A stretch of DNA of 33,965 bases from Methanomassiliicoccaceae archaeon (lineage in GTDB: Archaea; Thermoplasmatota; Thermoplasmata; Methanomassiliicoccales; Methanomethylophilaceae). A program made the translations under genes and the position numbers. The notes below the pieces were generated by a model that saw only the letters and a program-made list of their open reading frames with translations, ran no database searches and was not told the DNA's origin. The DNA lies in contig WRJJ01000008.1 of assembly GCA_009778575.1 (NCBI GenBank), positions 1 to 33,965 of the forward strand. Direction: 5' to 3'. Positions 1-7,822 of this stretch are shown here, one piece after another. Position 1 is the stretch's first letter. Every line of letters begins with the position of its first letter.

Positions 1-5
1 TAAGT

Positions 6-2096
6 TTAATTGAGGGTACAGAGAGCGTCGACCGCCCAGCAGCCTTCGCCCTTCTTTCCTACGATGACCGGGTTGATCTCCAGCTCGAATATCTCGGGGT
101 TCTCCGTTGCGATCATCGAGATCTTTCTGATCATATCCTTCACAGCATCAATGTCGGCTACGGGAAGCCCTCTCGCACCGGACATGAGCTTGTATGCCTT
201 GGTGGAGGTTATCATCTTATCAAGCTGCTGCTCGCTCATGGGAACGTGCGCCTGAGAGATCTCTCCCAGGATCTCGACGTATATCCCTCCGAGGCCGAAT
301 GACACCACCGGGCCGAACTGTACGTCCCTTATCATCGAAAGGATCACTTCCTGTCCGAACACCATCTGCTGTATGGACACTCCGTCAAGCCTTGCGTTGG
401 GTTTCGCGTTCTTGCAGTTGTTCATGATCTTCTCGAAGGATGCCTTTGCTTCGTCGGCATTCTTGACCCCGACCACCACACCTCCCACGTCTGTCTTGTG
501 GGCGATGTCGGGAGAGAGGATCTTCATGACCACGGGATATCCTATCCTGTTGCATTCTTTGACAGCCTCATCGGCGCTCTTGACGGTTGCCTCTCCGGGG
601 GTCGGCATGCCGTATGCCGCGAATATCTTCTTTCCCTCGGCCTCGGTAAGGGCTTTTCTCCCTTCGGCCTTTGCGTCCGCGATTATCTTCTGGGCCGCTG
701 CCTTTCCGGAAACGGCGGGCTGGTTCATCGGGTCGTGCTTCTCCTGGCTCCTTATGGTGTATTTCCTGAGTATCGACAGTGCGCGTACCGCCCTGTCCGG
801 CGTGGGGTAGCATGGTATCTTCCCGTCCCTGAGTATCTTGTTCGCCTTCTCGCACTTCTCCCCTCCGGGGAAGCAGCATGTGGTCGGGACGGGGATGTCG
901 TCCCTCATCTCTACAAGTATCTTTGCTATGCTCTCAAGATCGGCGGTGTCCAGCGGGGACCCCATCACGACAAGGCCTCCGACGGCCGGGTCTTTGATGA
1001 CCGCCTCTATCGCGCCTCTGAAGTATTCCGCTTTCGCATCGCCCCTGACATCGATCGGGTTGGTCAGCCCCGCAATTGTGGGGACCGCCTTCTTTATGTT
1101 CTCTATCGTCTCGGGCGAGAGTTTGGCCGCCTCTATGTAAGGAGCGTCGAATGCCGCATCGGCGGACATTACGCCGAGCCCTCCGGCGTTGGTTATGATC
1201 GCTATGCCGTTCTTCTTCATGGGGCTGCATGTGCTGAACACCGACAGCGCATCGAACATCTCATCGAGGTCTTGGGCCCTGTGCAGGTTGAGCTTGTTGA
1301 ATATCACATCATTGACGGCATCCGACCCCGCAAGCGATCCCGTGTGTGAGGATGCCGCAGCGGAGCCTGCTTCCGTCTTTCCGGATTTGAACACCACGAT
1401 GGGCTTCTTGCCGCCGGCGTCCTCCACCGCTTTCACAAGCTTCAGGCCGTTGGATATGCCTTCCGCATACATTCCGATTACCTTTGTTGAGGGGTCGTCC
1501 TCCATATAACCGATGATGTCCGCCTCATCCACATCGGACTTGTTGCCGAAGGTGATGAAGTTGGCTATCCCAAAGTTGTTGAGCTTGGACCACTCCAATA
1601 TGGATGAGCCGAGCGCCCCGGATTGGGAAAGTATTGATATGTTGCCTGCGGGAGGCAGGATGTGAGTGAATGTAAAGTTCAGCCCGTGGGCGACGTTCAT
1701 GTTGCCGAAACAGTTGGGACCCACTATCCTGATCCCGTATTTCTTTGCCTCTGAGAGAAGTTTCTTCTCAAGTTCCGCGCCTTCGGCGCTTTCCTCTTTG
1801 AACCCGGCTGTGAGTATTGAAGTGTATTTGACGCCCGCCGCGCCGAGATCTTTCATGACCTCTATCGCCTGCAGGTTCTTTATCGCAATGACCGCAAGTT
1901 CGATGGGTTCTCCGACATCCTTGACGGATTGGTACGCCTTGATGCCCATTATCGTTCCGCCTTTGGGGTTGATGGGATATAATTTCCCCTTGAACCCTGC
2001 GTCTATCATGTTCTTGAGAAGCATGCCGCCCAGTTTCGTTGTGTCCTCTGATGCGCCTACCACTGCAACAGAGTCAGGTCTGAAGTAAGCTTTCAT
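6..2096 (-). CDS. acd: ADP-forming acetyl-CoA synthetase, fused alpha-beta chain
   Basis: This cytosolic enzyme interconverts acetyl-CoA + ADP + Pi and acetate + CoA + ATP, conserving energy by substrate-level phosphorylation. The 696-residue chain carries both subunits. Residues 1-130 form a CoA-binding Rossmann domain (GASEDTTKLGG near 14-24). A succinyl-CoA-ligase-like part follows, with the phosphorylatable His251 in SSHTGSLAG. An ATP-grasp beta part runs from about 460 to the end, with the phosphate-relaying His533 in DIAHKTD. The length fits single-chain NDP-forming acyl-CoA synthetases, so neither half is missing. The gene is monocistronic, with its own TATA box 27 bp upstream of the ATG. 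Together with por and ppsA in this window it forms an acetyl-CoA/pyruvate node. The acyl substrate could also be propionate or an aryl acid; sequence alone does not settle it. Confidence 0.93.
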   Translation of the reverse strand: MKAYFRPDSVAVVGASEDTTKLGGMLLKNMIDAGFKGKLYPINPKGGTIMGIKAYQSVKDVGEPIELAVIAIKNLQAIEVMKDLGAAGVKYTSILTAGFKEESAEGAELEKKLLSEAKKYGIRIVGPNCFGNMNVAHGLNFTFTHILPPAGNISILSQSGALGSSILEWSKLNNFGIANFITFGNKSDVDEADIIGYMEDDPSTKVIGMYAEGISNGLKLVKAVEDAGGKKPIVVFKSGKTEAGSAAASSHTGSLAGSDAVNDVIFNKLNLHRAQDLDEMFDALSVFSTCSPMKKNGIAIITNAGGLGVMSADAAFDAPYIEAAKLSPETIENIKKAVPTIAGLTNPIDVRGDAKAEYFRGAIEAVIKDPAVGGLVVMGSPLDTADLESIAKILVEMRDDIPVPTTCCFPGGEKCEKANKILRDGKIPCYPTPDRAVRALSILRKYTIRSQEKHDPMNQPAVSGKAAAQKIIADAKAEGRKALTEAEGKKIFAAYGMPTPGEATVKSADEAVKECNRIGYPVVMKILSPDIAHKTDVGGVVVGVKNADEAKASFEKIMNNCKNAKPNARLDGVSIQQMVFGQEVILSMIRDVQFGPVVSFGLGGIYVEILGEISQAHVPMSEQQLDKMITSTKAYKLMSGARGLPVADIDAVKDMIRKISMIATENPEIFELEINPVIVGKKGEGCWAVDALCTLN

Positions 2097-2118
2097 GAAA
2101 ATCCTGTAACAAATCTTC

Positions 2119-2127
2119 TTAAATAAA
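2119..2127 (-). promoter_or_regulatory. TATA box of acd
   Basis: Read on the minus strand, TTTATTTAA is centred about 27 bp before the acd ATG. That is the archaeal TATA-to-start distance for a transcript with almost no leader. No ribosome-binding site is evident. Confidence 0.55.
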
Positions 2128-2132
2128 CCTAA

Positions 2133-2209
2133 CCGTGGAAATCGTAGAAGTTAGGGATTTTTCGTATATAAAATTACGAAATTCGTATTTTGTAATTCTT
2201 TTTCCACGG
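2133..2209. promoter_or_regulatory. nested inverted repeats between acd and the candidate RNA gene
   Basis: CCGTGGAAA (2133-2141) is matched by a perfect inverted copy TTTCCACGG (2201-2209). Inside lies the 13-bp palindrome TACGAA-A-TTCGTA (2175-2187), another TTCGTA at 2161-2166, and the pair AATTAC (2172-2177)/GTAATT (2192-2197). The stretch is strongly AT-rich and lies between the divergent acd and candidate RNA promoters. It may be an operator cluster or the remains of a small inverted-repeat element; no function is proven. Confidence 0.5.
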
Positions 2210-2309
2210 AATTCGGAGTTTTCGACGATAAACAGATGTTTTTTAACTATCAGTCAATTTTATACAATAAAATACGTTTATTGTCGTATATCTTTTCAAC
2301 TCTCAGATG

Positions 2310-2580
2310 CAATGCATTAATAACAAGGCAATACTATGGTAAAAGGCCGAACCGGCGTAAGGGCCCGATATATGAAGGCCATGTGCACGGGGCGGCTCAC
2401 AGCGACCCTGTCCCTGAAAAGGGGCTCTTGCGGTAGCAGCGATGTGTCATCGCAGCCATGACCGGAAGCCAACGCGGGGTCCGACACATACTCCCGGCGT
2501 AAGTCAGTGCTTCGAGACCGGTGTCATCACCGGGCGATGAAAATGTGTGTTAGCGCCGGGAGACACCTGGTGTTTTAACT
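2310..2580 (+). ncRNA. candidate structured RNA of unassigned family
   Basis: A GC-rich block stands out in an AT-rich gap with no convincing ORF. Visible helices on the plus strand are a perfect 9-bp stem 2491-2499/2554-2562, a hairpin CCGGTG-TCAT-CACCGG (2518-2533), GCGATG-TGT-CATCGC (2439-2453) and CCCT-GAAA-AGGG (2412-2423). ATGTGTC (2442-2448) can pair instead with GACACAT (2483-2489), and ACACAT (2484-2489) with ATGTGT (2543-2548), so alternative folds or a pseudoknot are possible. The decamer CCGGCGTAAG occurs twice (2352-2361 and 2494-2503). The 3' side ends in ACACCTGGTGTTTT, terminator-like. TATA-like sequences lie near 2249-2257 and 2284-2290; the ends are approximate. I do not see the SRP helix-8 signature or the RNase P GAGGAAAGTC core. 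Confidence 0.45.
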
Positions 2581-2583
2581 TGG

Positions 2584-2973
2584 TCATGGGTCGCGCTTTT
2601 CGTCCCGAAACATATCGGCATATTCCCTGAGGGCATACGACTGGGACTTGGTCATAGCCATGTATGATCCTATGATTATGCTCTCAAGTATCTCGTCTTT
2701 CGTGGCCCCCGCCTGTGCGGCATGGTGCATTTGTACCCTCACGCAATGCTGCCCTCCGAGAGCGGCGGCCGCGGACACGGCCGCGAGATACCTCATCTTC
2801 GGGTCAAGCTCTCCTTTTCCTTCCAGTACGGCCTTTCCCAGATTTGCGGAAGGTATGAACATGTCGGGACGCTCGGATAGGACCTGGTTCACTACAGGTA
2901 TGAAGCCGAACTGGTCCTCGATGGCTTTCAGTATCTTCTCGGTGATCTCCCGTTCCTTAGGATCTTCCTGCAT
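2584..2973 (-). CDS. carboxymuconolactone decarboxylase-like (AhpD-fold) protein
   Basis: This 129-residue protein has the all-helical CMD/AhpD fold signature: a long helix, then HCVRVQMHHAAQAGATKDEIL around 76-96. AhpD-type members carry CxxC plus a nearby His and act in peroxide or disulfide chemistry. Here only Cys77 remains; the first Cys position is Gly74 and the usual His four residues after the second Cys is Gln81, with His83-His84 close by. Classical AhpD disulfide reductase activity is therefore unlikely, and a decarboxylase-like or still unknown role is possible. The gene stands alone on the minus strand, 10 bp from the strong 3' structure of the candidate RNA on the other strand. 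Confidence 0.75.
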   Translation of the reverse strand: MQEDPKEREITEKILKAIEDQFGFIPVVNQVLSERPDMFIPSANLGKAVLEGKGELDPKMRYLAAVSAAAALGGQHCVRVQMHHAAQAGATKDEILESIIIGSYMAMTKSQSYALREYADMFRDEKRDP

Positions 2974-3103
2974 GATGCTCTATCGTGTTCGACATTATCA
3001 TACTTTCCGAAAACTAACTGCTAATTGTAGTTTCTTGTTTTTTAATGGGTATTTCTCCCCTCCAAATATCCATACGATGAACATCGTTGGGGGGAAAAGA
3101 AAA

Positions 3104-3781
3104 ATGGAAACTGAAGAGGTCCTTAGGACCAAGTTCAAGGAGATCGGGAGAGAATATGGGTTTGATAAAGTAGAAGCGGAATTCGTTGCTTTCAAGGAAT
3201 TCAAAGTAAGGTGGCAGAGGAGCTACAAGTGGGCGGATTTTAAAGTGTCAGACTATCTTGCTGACGCTCCTCCGGAAGTGATCGAGGGACTGTGCAATTC
3301 TCTTTTTTCCAAGATCACGGGGGACGACGAGGGATATTCCGACGAGATGTGCAGATGGATAACCGCGCCGGAGTTCTCGGAGTACAAACAGCCGGTATAT
3401 TTGAAGAGGAGCAGAAATCTCACCAGGTCCTCCAGAGGAGAGACGAAGGACCTCGGGTCTGCATACGACAGGCTGATAGAGATGGGGCTGGTGGAGAGAG
3501 ATCCCATGGTCCACATTTCGTGGACAAAGGAGTCAAGCGTGAGGAAGATAGGCCACTGTTCCGTGCTTATGAAAGTGATAACCATCTCCAGCGTTCTGGA
3601 CACTGACATGGTCCCGGACTTCGTCCTCGACTACTGCCTGTACCATGAATTATGCCACCTCATGATAGGTTTCGATCCGTCGGCGAAGGTGCATGGGAAA
3701 GAGTTCCTGAAACTTGAGACGAAATATCCGAAAAGAGACGAAGCGGAGGAGTGGCTGAAGAGGCTTTGCCTGTATCTTTGA
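3104..3781 (+). CDS. SprT/YgjP-like zinc metallopeptidase domain protein
   Basis: The product is 225 residues long. HELCH at 181-185 with a third ligand His197 in HGKEF gives the HExxH...H zinc site of SprT-like, DUF45/YgjP-related peptidases. The N-terminal 100 residues are charged, rich in Trp and Tyr, and match nothing I recognise. I chose the ATG at 3104 because GGGGGG lies about ten bases upstream; an in-frame ATG at 3077 would add nine residues. The reading frame stays open further upstream, but that part is antisense to the CMD-like gene and is not credible as coding. No signal peptide is visible, so the protein is probably cytosolic. The substrate is unknown. Confidence 0.7.
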   Translation: METEEVLRTKFKEIGREYGFDKVEAEFVAFKEFKVRWQRSYKWADFKVSDYLADAPPEVIEGLCNSLFSKITGDDEGYSDEMCRWITAPEFSEYKQPVYLKRSRNLTRSSRGETKDLGSAYDRLIEMGLVERDPMVHISWTKESSVRKIGHCSVLMKVITISSVLDTDMVPDFVLDYCLYHELCHLMIGFDPSAKVHGKEFLKLETKYPKRDEAEEWLKRLCLYL

Positions 3782-4010
3782 GCAGGGTCGACGAGACAAA
3801 AAGGGAGGATGGATCGGATTATCATTTTGAGGGTTGCAACAATCATCTAAAAAATATGCCGGGAGGATCGCATTCATTTCTTAAATGGGGCTTTTCTACC
3901 GGACACCAACATTTTCTATCGATAATGCTCGGCACGAAAAGAAGGCATCAAATGACATAAGAACAAAAGAGAGAACGGCCTGAGAATTTAGAGATACCTC
4001 CCTTGATTGG
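3782..4010. other. gene-free spacer
   Basis: The 266 bp between the metallopeptidase and Fe-S carrier genes hold no supportable ORF. Apart from the promoter at the right end I see only moderately AT-rich sequence without clear repeats. Confidence 0.5.
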
Positions 4011-4039
4011 TTTTTTATATCCCCTGACCTATTTAGGGG
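4011..4039 (+). promoter_or_regulatory. promoter of the Fe-S carrier-like gene, with inverted repeat
   Basis: TTTTTTATAT (4011-4020) is a good TATA box about 30 bp before the ATG at 4048. CCCCT (4021-4025) and AGGGG (4035-4039) form an inverted repeat between the TATA box and the expected transcription start. It would act as DNA, for example as an operator, rather than as a leader hairpin. Confidence 0.5.
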
Positions 4040-4047
4040 CGATCATA

Positions 4048-4374
4048 ATGGTGCAGATTACGCCTGATGCAGAGAAGTTCATCAACGAACTTCTGGAAAA
4101 GAATCAGAAGACCGGACACGGCATAAAGATCTATCTTTCCGGGATCGCATGCTCCGGACCGCAGTTCGGAATGTCATTCCAGGAAGGGGTCCCGGACGGA
4201 GACATAGTGGACAACAGCGCCTCGGGTTTCGAGATGTATTACGATAAAGATACCGAGGAAGCGCTTGAGGGATGCGTCATAGAATTCGTGGACGACCCCA
4301 ATTTCGGAACGGGCCTCACGATACGCGACCCCAATTTCAGCGGCTGCTCGTCCTGCGGCGGCGGCTGCCGGTAA
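4048..4374 (+). CDS. A-type Fe-S carrier-like (IscA/HesB family) protein
   Basis: The 108-residue product has the IscA/HesB beta fold, starting MVQITPDAEKFINELL. The first conserved Cys is Cys35 in GIACSGPQFGMSF, and the C-terminus ends in the cysteine-rich GCSSCGGGCR. Canonical A-type carriers end CGCGxSF. The altered spacing here resembles the divergent HesB-like proteins of methanogens, so cluster binding is likely but transfer to specific apoproteins is unproven. The C-terminal cluster of three Cys could also hold another metal. The gene is transcribed alone from the TATA box 30 bp upstream and ends about 60 bp before hef, which has its own promoter. Confidence 0.75.
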   Translation: MVQITPDAEKFINELLEKNQKTGHGIKIYLSGIACSGPQFGMSFQEGVPDGDIVDNSASGFEMYYDKDTEEALEGCVIEFVDDPNFGTGLTIRDPNFSGCSSCGGGCR

Positions 4375-4404
4375 GGTTCCACTTTCGGCTACCCCCCAAA
4401 CAAC

Positions 4405-4437
4405 TTTTTATTATACTATTCTGAATTAGGTTCAGAA
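4405..4437 (+). promoter_or_regulatory. hef promoter with a perfect inverted repeat at the start
   Basis: TTTTTATTATAC (4405-4416) is the TATA region. The perfect repeat TTCTGAA-TTAGG-TTCAGAA (4419-4437) follows and runs into the A of the ATG. It covers the expected transcription start, where a bound repressor would block initiation. Confidence 0.55.
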
Positions 4438-5978
4438 TGGGCTACATCTCTCATCCGAAGATAACCCCCGATGCGGTGGAAGAAAGAAAGTATCAGATGA
4501 ACATGGCAAGGGACTGCCTGAACGTCAATACGCTGGTGGTCCTGCCTACCGGCCTCGGGAAGACCATCATAGCCCTTTACATAACGGCCGTCACGCTTCA
4601 GGCCGGGAGGAAGGTCCTTCTCATGGCGCCGACGAAGCCCCTTGTAGAGCAGCACTTTTCCGTGTTCTCTGGCTTTTTGGCCGATACGCGGATCGGCGTC
4701 ATGAACGGCCTGATGCGGCCGGAAACGCGTAAGAGGATCGCAGAGGAGAACGACCTCATAATCTCCACCCCCCAATGCATAGCCAACGACCTGGAGAACC
4801 AAATGTACGATATGGACGGTTTCGGGCTTGTGATCTATGATGAGGCACACAGGGGCACGGGTAACTACGCTTACGTCACGGTCGCCGGCAGCTGCGCGAA
4901 AGACAGCCGGTCCGTGGGGCTCACGGCATCTCCGGGCAGCGACATAAAGAAAGTGGAGGAGGTCTGCAGGAACCTCAGGCTAATGCGTATCGACATCAGG
5001 ACCGAGAACGATCCGGATGTGGCCCCTTACGTGCATGACACGTACATCAAAAAGATAGAGGTCAACATGCCCAAGGAGCTTCTTGATATAGTGGATGCTC
5101 TGAAAAAGCTGCTTGACCACTACTTCATCGAACTTACCGACCTGCGGCTCACAAAAGAGAACTGGCCGCCATCCTCCACCCATATGCTGATGATCGGTGA
5201 ATCCCTTCAAAAGAGGCTGAGGAGGGGGGAGAGATCGCCCACCATCTACCGCGGCCTCACTGTCCAATCGATCTGCATGAAGATACTGCATGCGATCAAA
5301 CTCGCCGAGACCCAGGGAATGAGTTCACTGAGACTGTACATGGCAAAACTGACCGAGGAGGCCGAAGCGCAGAAAGGGAACAAGGGCGGCAAAGAACTCG
5401 TCGCAAGGAAAGAATATCTAGATGCCTGGAACATGGTCTCGGGCAGCAGGATAGAGCACCCCAAGGTCTCGAAACTTATGAGCCTGGTAAGTCAGATACT
5501 GAACACTGACGGTTCGTCCAAGGTCATGGTGTTCACGCAGTACCGCGACACCTGCGATGTCCTTATAGAAAAGCTTTCATCGGTAGAGGGGGCGAGAGTG
5601 GGGAAGCTCATAGGGCAATCCAACGGCGGCCTGCGGCAGAAAGAGCAGATAGAGATACTCGAAGAGTTCAGGAACGGAACCAGGAACGTGATCGTGGCGA
5701 CCTCCGTCGGAGAGGAGGGATTGGACGTTGCCAGCACCAACGCCGTGATATTCTATGAACCTGTCCCTTCCGAGATCAGGACGATACAAAGGCGCGGGCG
5801 TACGGGAAGGAAGAATGACGGGGAGGTCTTCGTCCTTGTCGCAAAAGGGACCATGGATGAGATATCCGAATCCTCCAGCAAAAAGAAGGAGGACCAGATG
5901 CGCTCGAACCTTGAGAAACTGAACCGGGAACTCTCTCTTTTAGGGGGAGAAGGCCAGAAGAAACTGAGAGATTTCTAA
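4437..5978 (+). CDS. hef: Hef/FANCM-type superfamily 2 helicase without nuclease domain
   Basis: The enzyme remodels stalled forks and branched DNA using ATP. Walker A is PTGLGKT at 37-43, motif II is DEAH at 135-138, and the arginine-finger motif TIQRRGRTGR lies near 450. Residues about 200-320 form the helical insert typical of Hef and FANCM. Full-length Hef in other euryarchaea is about 750 residues with a C-terminal XPF-type nuclease and HhH region; this chain stops at 513 residues, soon after the helicase core. The TAA is followed by a new start 28 bp later, so this is a genuine short form as read. The DNA ligase follows on the same strand, suggesting a repair operon. A nuclease partner may be encoded elsewhere. 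Confidence 0.9.
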   Translation: MGYISHPKITPDAVEERKYQMNMARDCLNVNTLVVLPTGLGKTIIALYITAVTLQAGRKVLLMAPTKPLVEQHFSVFSGFLADTRIGVMNGLMRPETRKRIAEENDLIISTPQCIANDLENQMYDMDGFGLVIYDEAHRGTGNYAYVTVAGSCAKDSRSVGLTASPGSDIKKVEEVCRNLRLMRIDIRTENDPDVAPYVHDTYIKKIEVNMPKELLDIVDALKKLLDHYFIELTDLRLTKENWPPSSTHMLMIGESLQKRLRRGERSPTIYRGLTVQSICMKILHAIKLAETQGMSSLRLYMAKLTEEAEAQKGNKGGKELVARKEYLDAWNMVSGSRIEHPKVSKLMSLVSQILNTDGSSKVMVFTQYRDTCDVLIEKLSSVEGARVGKLIGQSNGGLRQKEQIEILEEFRNGTRNVIVATSVGEEGLDVASTNAVIFYEPVPSEIRTIQRRGRTGRKNDGEVFVLVAKGTMDEISESSSKKKEDQMRSNLEKLNRELSLLGGEGQKKLRDF

Positions 5979-6006
5979 ATAGACTGATAACATACGGGCT
6001 GGTGCC

Positions 6007-7752
6007 ATGTTATATTCAGAGATAGCAGATGTGTTCGACAGGCTGGAAAGCACAAGCAGCCGCCTCGAGATGACATCCATCCTCTCGGATTTCTTCAAAA
6101 GGATGGAACCGGGGCCCTTAAAGAGCACAGTGTATCTGTGCCAGGGGAAACTGCACCCCGACCACTACGCCGCGGAATTGGGCATGGCGGACAAGCTTGT
6201 CCTGAGGTCGATCGCATTCGTATCGGGCGTAACGGAGAGCAAGATAGACGAACTTTGGAAGAAAGAGGGAGACCCGGGAACGATCGCCGAAGCCCTGATC
6301 AAGACCCGCAAACAGGCGGCATTGTTCTCCGAACCTCTTACGCTTGAAAAGGTGCTTAAGAACCTGACCCTCATCGAGAATGCCGAGGGCAGGGACTCGC
6401 AGGACAAGAAAATGAAATACCTTTCGAATCTCCTGATGGACTCCGGCCCTGCTGAGGCCAGGTATATATGCCGCATCGTCACGGGGAGAATGAGGATAGG
6501 CGCCGGGTCGATGACGATACTTGATGCGCTGGCCGGCGCTTTCGGCACGAAAGAAGACCGCCCCGACATAGAAAGGGCGTTCAACATAACATGTGACCTC
6601 GGCCTTGTCGCGGAGACCCTTGCGGTTGGAGGCGTGGATGCTGTCAGGAAAATGAAGGTGACCGTAGGGAACCCGATAAAGGTCATGCTTGCGGAGCGCC
6701 TGCCCTCGATGCCCTTGATACTGGACAGGATGGGCGGGAGGTGCGCCATGGAGTTCAAGTATGACGGGATAAGGGTGCAGGCCCATATCGATAACAACAA
6801 CGTCAAATTATATTCGAGACGCTTGGAAGACCTTACCTCCAACTTCCCGGACATCGCCGCAGAGTTGAGGAAACGGTGCAAAGCGGAAAAGGCGATAATC
6901 GAGGGAGAGTGCGTGGCGGTCGACCGGGAGGGGAACATGCTTCCTTTCCAGAATGTCACCCACCGCAGGAAGAAACACGGCATGGATAAGGCCGTTGAGG
7001 ATCACCCCGTAAAAATGTTCATGTTCGACATGCTGCTTGTGAACGATGAAGACCTGACCCTTTGCCCGCTTGAACAAAGGAGGTCAAAGCTCATCGAGAC
7101 CTTCGATCTCTCTGAGAAGGTTCAGCTTACGACAATGGAGATCATCAGCACTCCGGGGGATGGTGAGAAGTTCTTCAGCGGAGCGCTTGGGAAGAAATGC
7201 GAGGGCATAATGGCCAAGTCGCTGTCCTCAGAATACAAAGCTGGCTCAAGAGGATTCCTTTGGATAAAATACAAGAAGGATTACGAAGAGGCGCTGACCG
7301 ACTCTTTCGATCTGGTCGTGGTCGGCGCGTTCTACGGCAGGGGAAAAAGGGCGGGAAAGTACGGTGCTCTTTTGATGGCTGTGTTCGATGAGGAGACCGG
7401 ACATTACAGCACCGTATGCAAGCTTGGGACCGGTTTTGACGACGCATTCCTTGCCGATCTGCCGGAGATGCTTGACAGATACATCAGTGAGGGCCGCCCG
7501 CATACGGTGGATGCAGAGATGATGCCGGATGTTTGGTTCCTGCCGACGGTGGTCCTTGAAGTGGTGGCCGCGGAGATCAGCCTTAGCCCGATACATACTG
7601 CCGCCAAGAACATTGTCAAAGAGGATGCCGGTCTGGGTCTGAGGTTCCCGAGGTTCACCGGCCGCGTCAGAGATGATAAGGGGCCGGAAGAATGCATGAC
7701 CGCGAACGAGGTCCTCAGCATGTACGAGATGCAGGCACAAGGCAAAGAGTGA
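6007..7752 (+). CDS. lig: ATP-dependent DNA ligase
   Basis: This 581-residue ligase seals nicks in replication and repair through an enzyme-AMP intermediate. The alpha-helical DNA-binding domain covers about 1-215. The adenylated Lys251 lies in EFKYDGIR, with later nucleotidyltransferase motifs including EGECVAVD and LWIKYKKDY. The C-terminal OB fold ends near RFPRFTGRVRDDKG. Length and domain order match archaeal LigB/Lig1. It starts 28 bp after hef with no clear promoter between, so the two are probably co-transcribed. Nothing suggests truncation or frameshift. Confidence 0.96.
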   Translation: MLYSEIADVFDRLESTSSRLEMTSILSDFFKRMEPGPLKSTVYLCQGKLHPDHYAAELGMADKLVLRSIAFVSGVTESKIDELWKKEGDPGTIAEALIKTRKQAALFSEPLTLEKVLKNLTLIENAEGRDSQDKKMKYLSNLLMDSGPAEARYICRIVTGRMRIGAGSMTILDALAGAFGTKEDRPDIERAFNITCDLGLVAETLAVGGVDAVRKMKVTVGNPIKVMLAERLPSMPLILDRMGGRCAMEFKYDGIRVQAHIDNNNVKLYSRRLEDLTSNFPDIAAELRKRCKAEKAIIEGECVAVDREGNMLPFQNVTHRRKKHGMDKAVEDHPVKMFMFDMLLVNDEDLTLCPLEQRRSKLIETFDLSEKVQLTTMEIISTPGDGEKFFSGALGKKCEGIMAKSLSSEYKAGSRGFLWIKYKKDYEEALTDSFDLVVVGAFYGRGKRAGKYGALLMAVFDEETGHYSTVCKLGTGFDDAFLADLPEMLDRYISEGRPHTVDAEMMPDVWFLPTVVLEVVAAEISLSPIHTAAKNIVKEDAGLGLRFPRFTGRVRDDKGPEECMTANEVLSMYEMQAQGKE

Positions 7753-7793
7753 CGGTCTTTTGATTTCGATCGTTCTTCGTTCTTTTACAAAAG

Positions 7794-7802
7794 TTTTATT
7801 AA
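7794..7802 (+). promoter_or_regulatory. TATA box of rpoL-truD
   Basis: TTTTATTAA is centred about 25 bp before the rpoL ATG at 7823, suggesting a transcript with almost no leader. Confidence 0.5.
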
Positions 7803-7822
7803 TGCTACTGTAATCGCAGCGC

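Noticed and set aside
498-1349. 283-codon plus-strand ORF antisense to acd
   Set aside because: It lies wholly within acd in a shadow frame, has Arg/Gly/Val-rich low-quality sequence and no recognisable domain.
2330-2580. SRP RNA or RNase P RNA
   Set aside because: Neither the SRP helix-8 GGAA loop with its AGCAG partner nor the RNase P GAGGAAAGTC core is visible on either strand, so I left the family open.
6165-6983. 272-codon minus-strand ORF opposite DNA ligase
   Set aside because: Ser/Leu/Phe-rich antisense shadow of a clear ligase; no domain.
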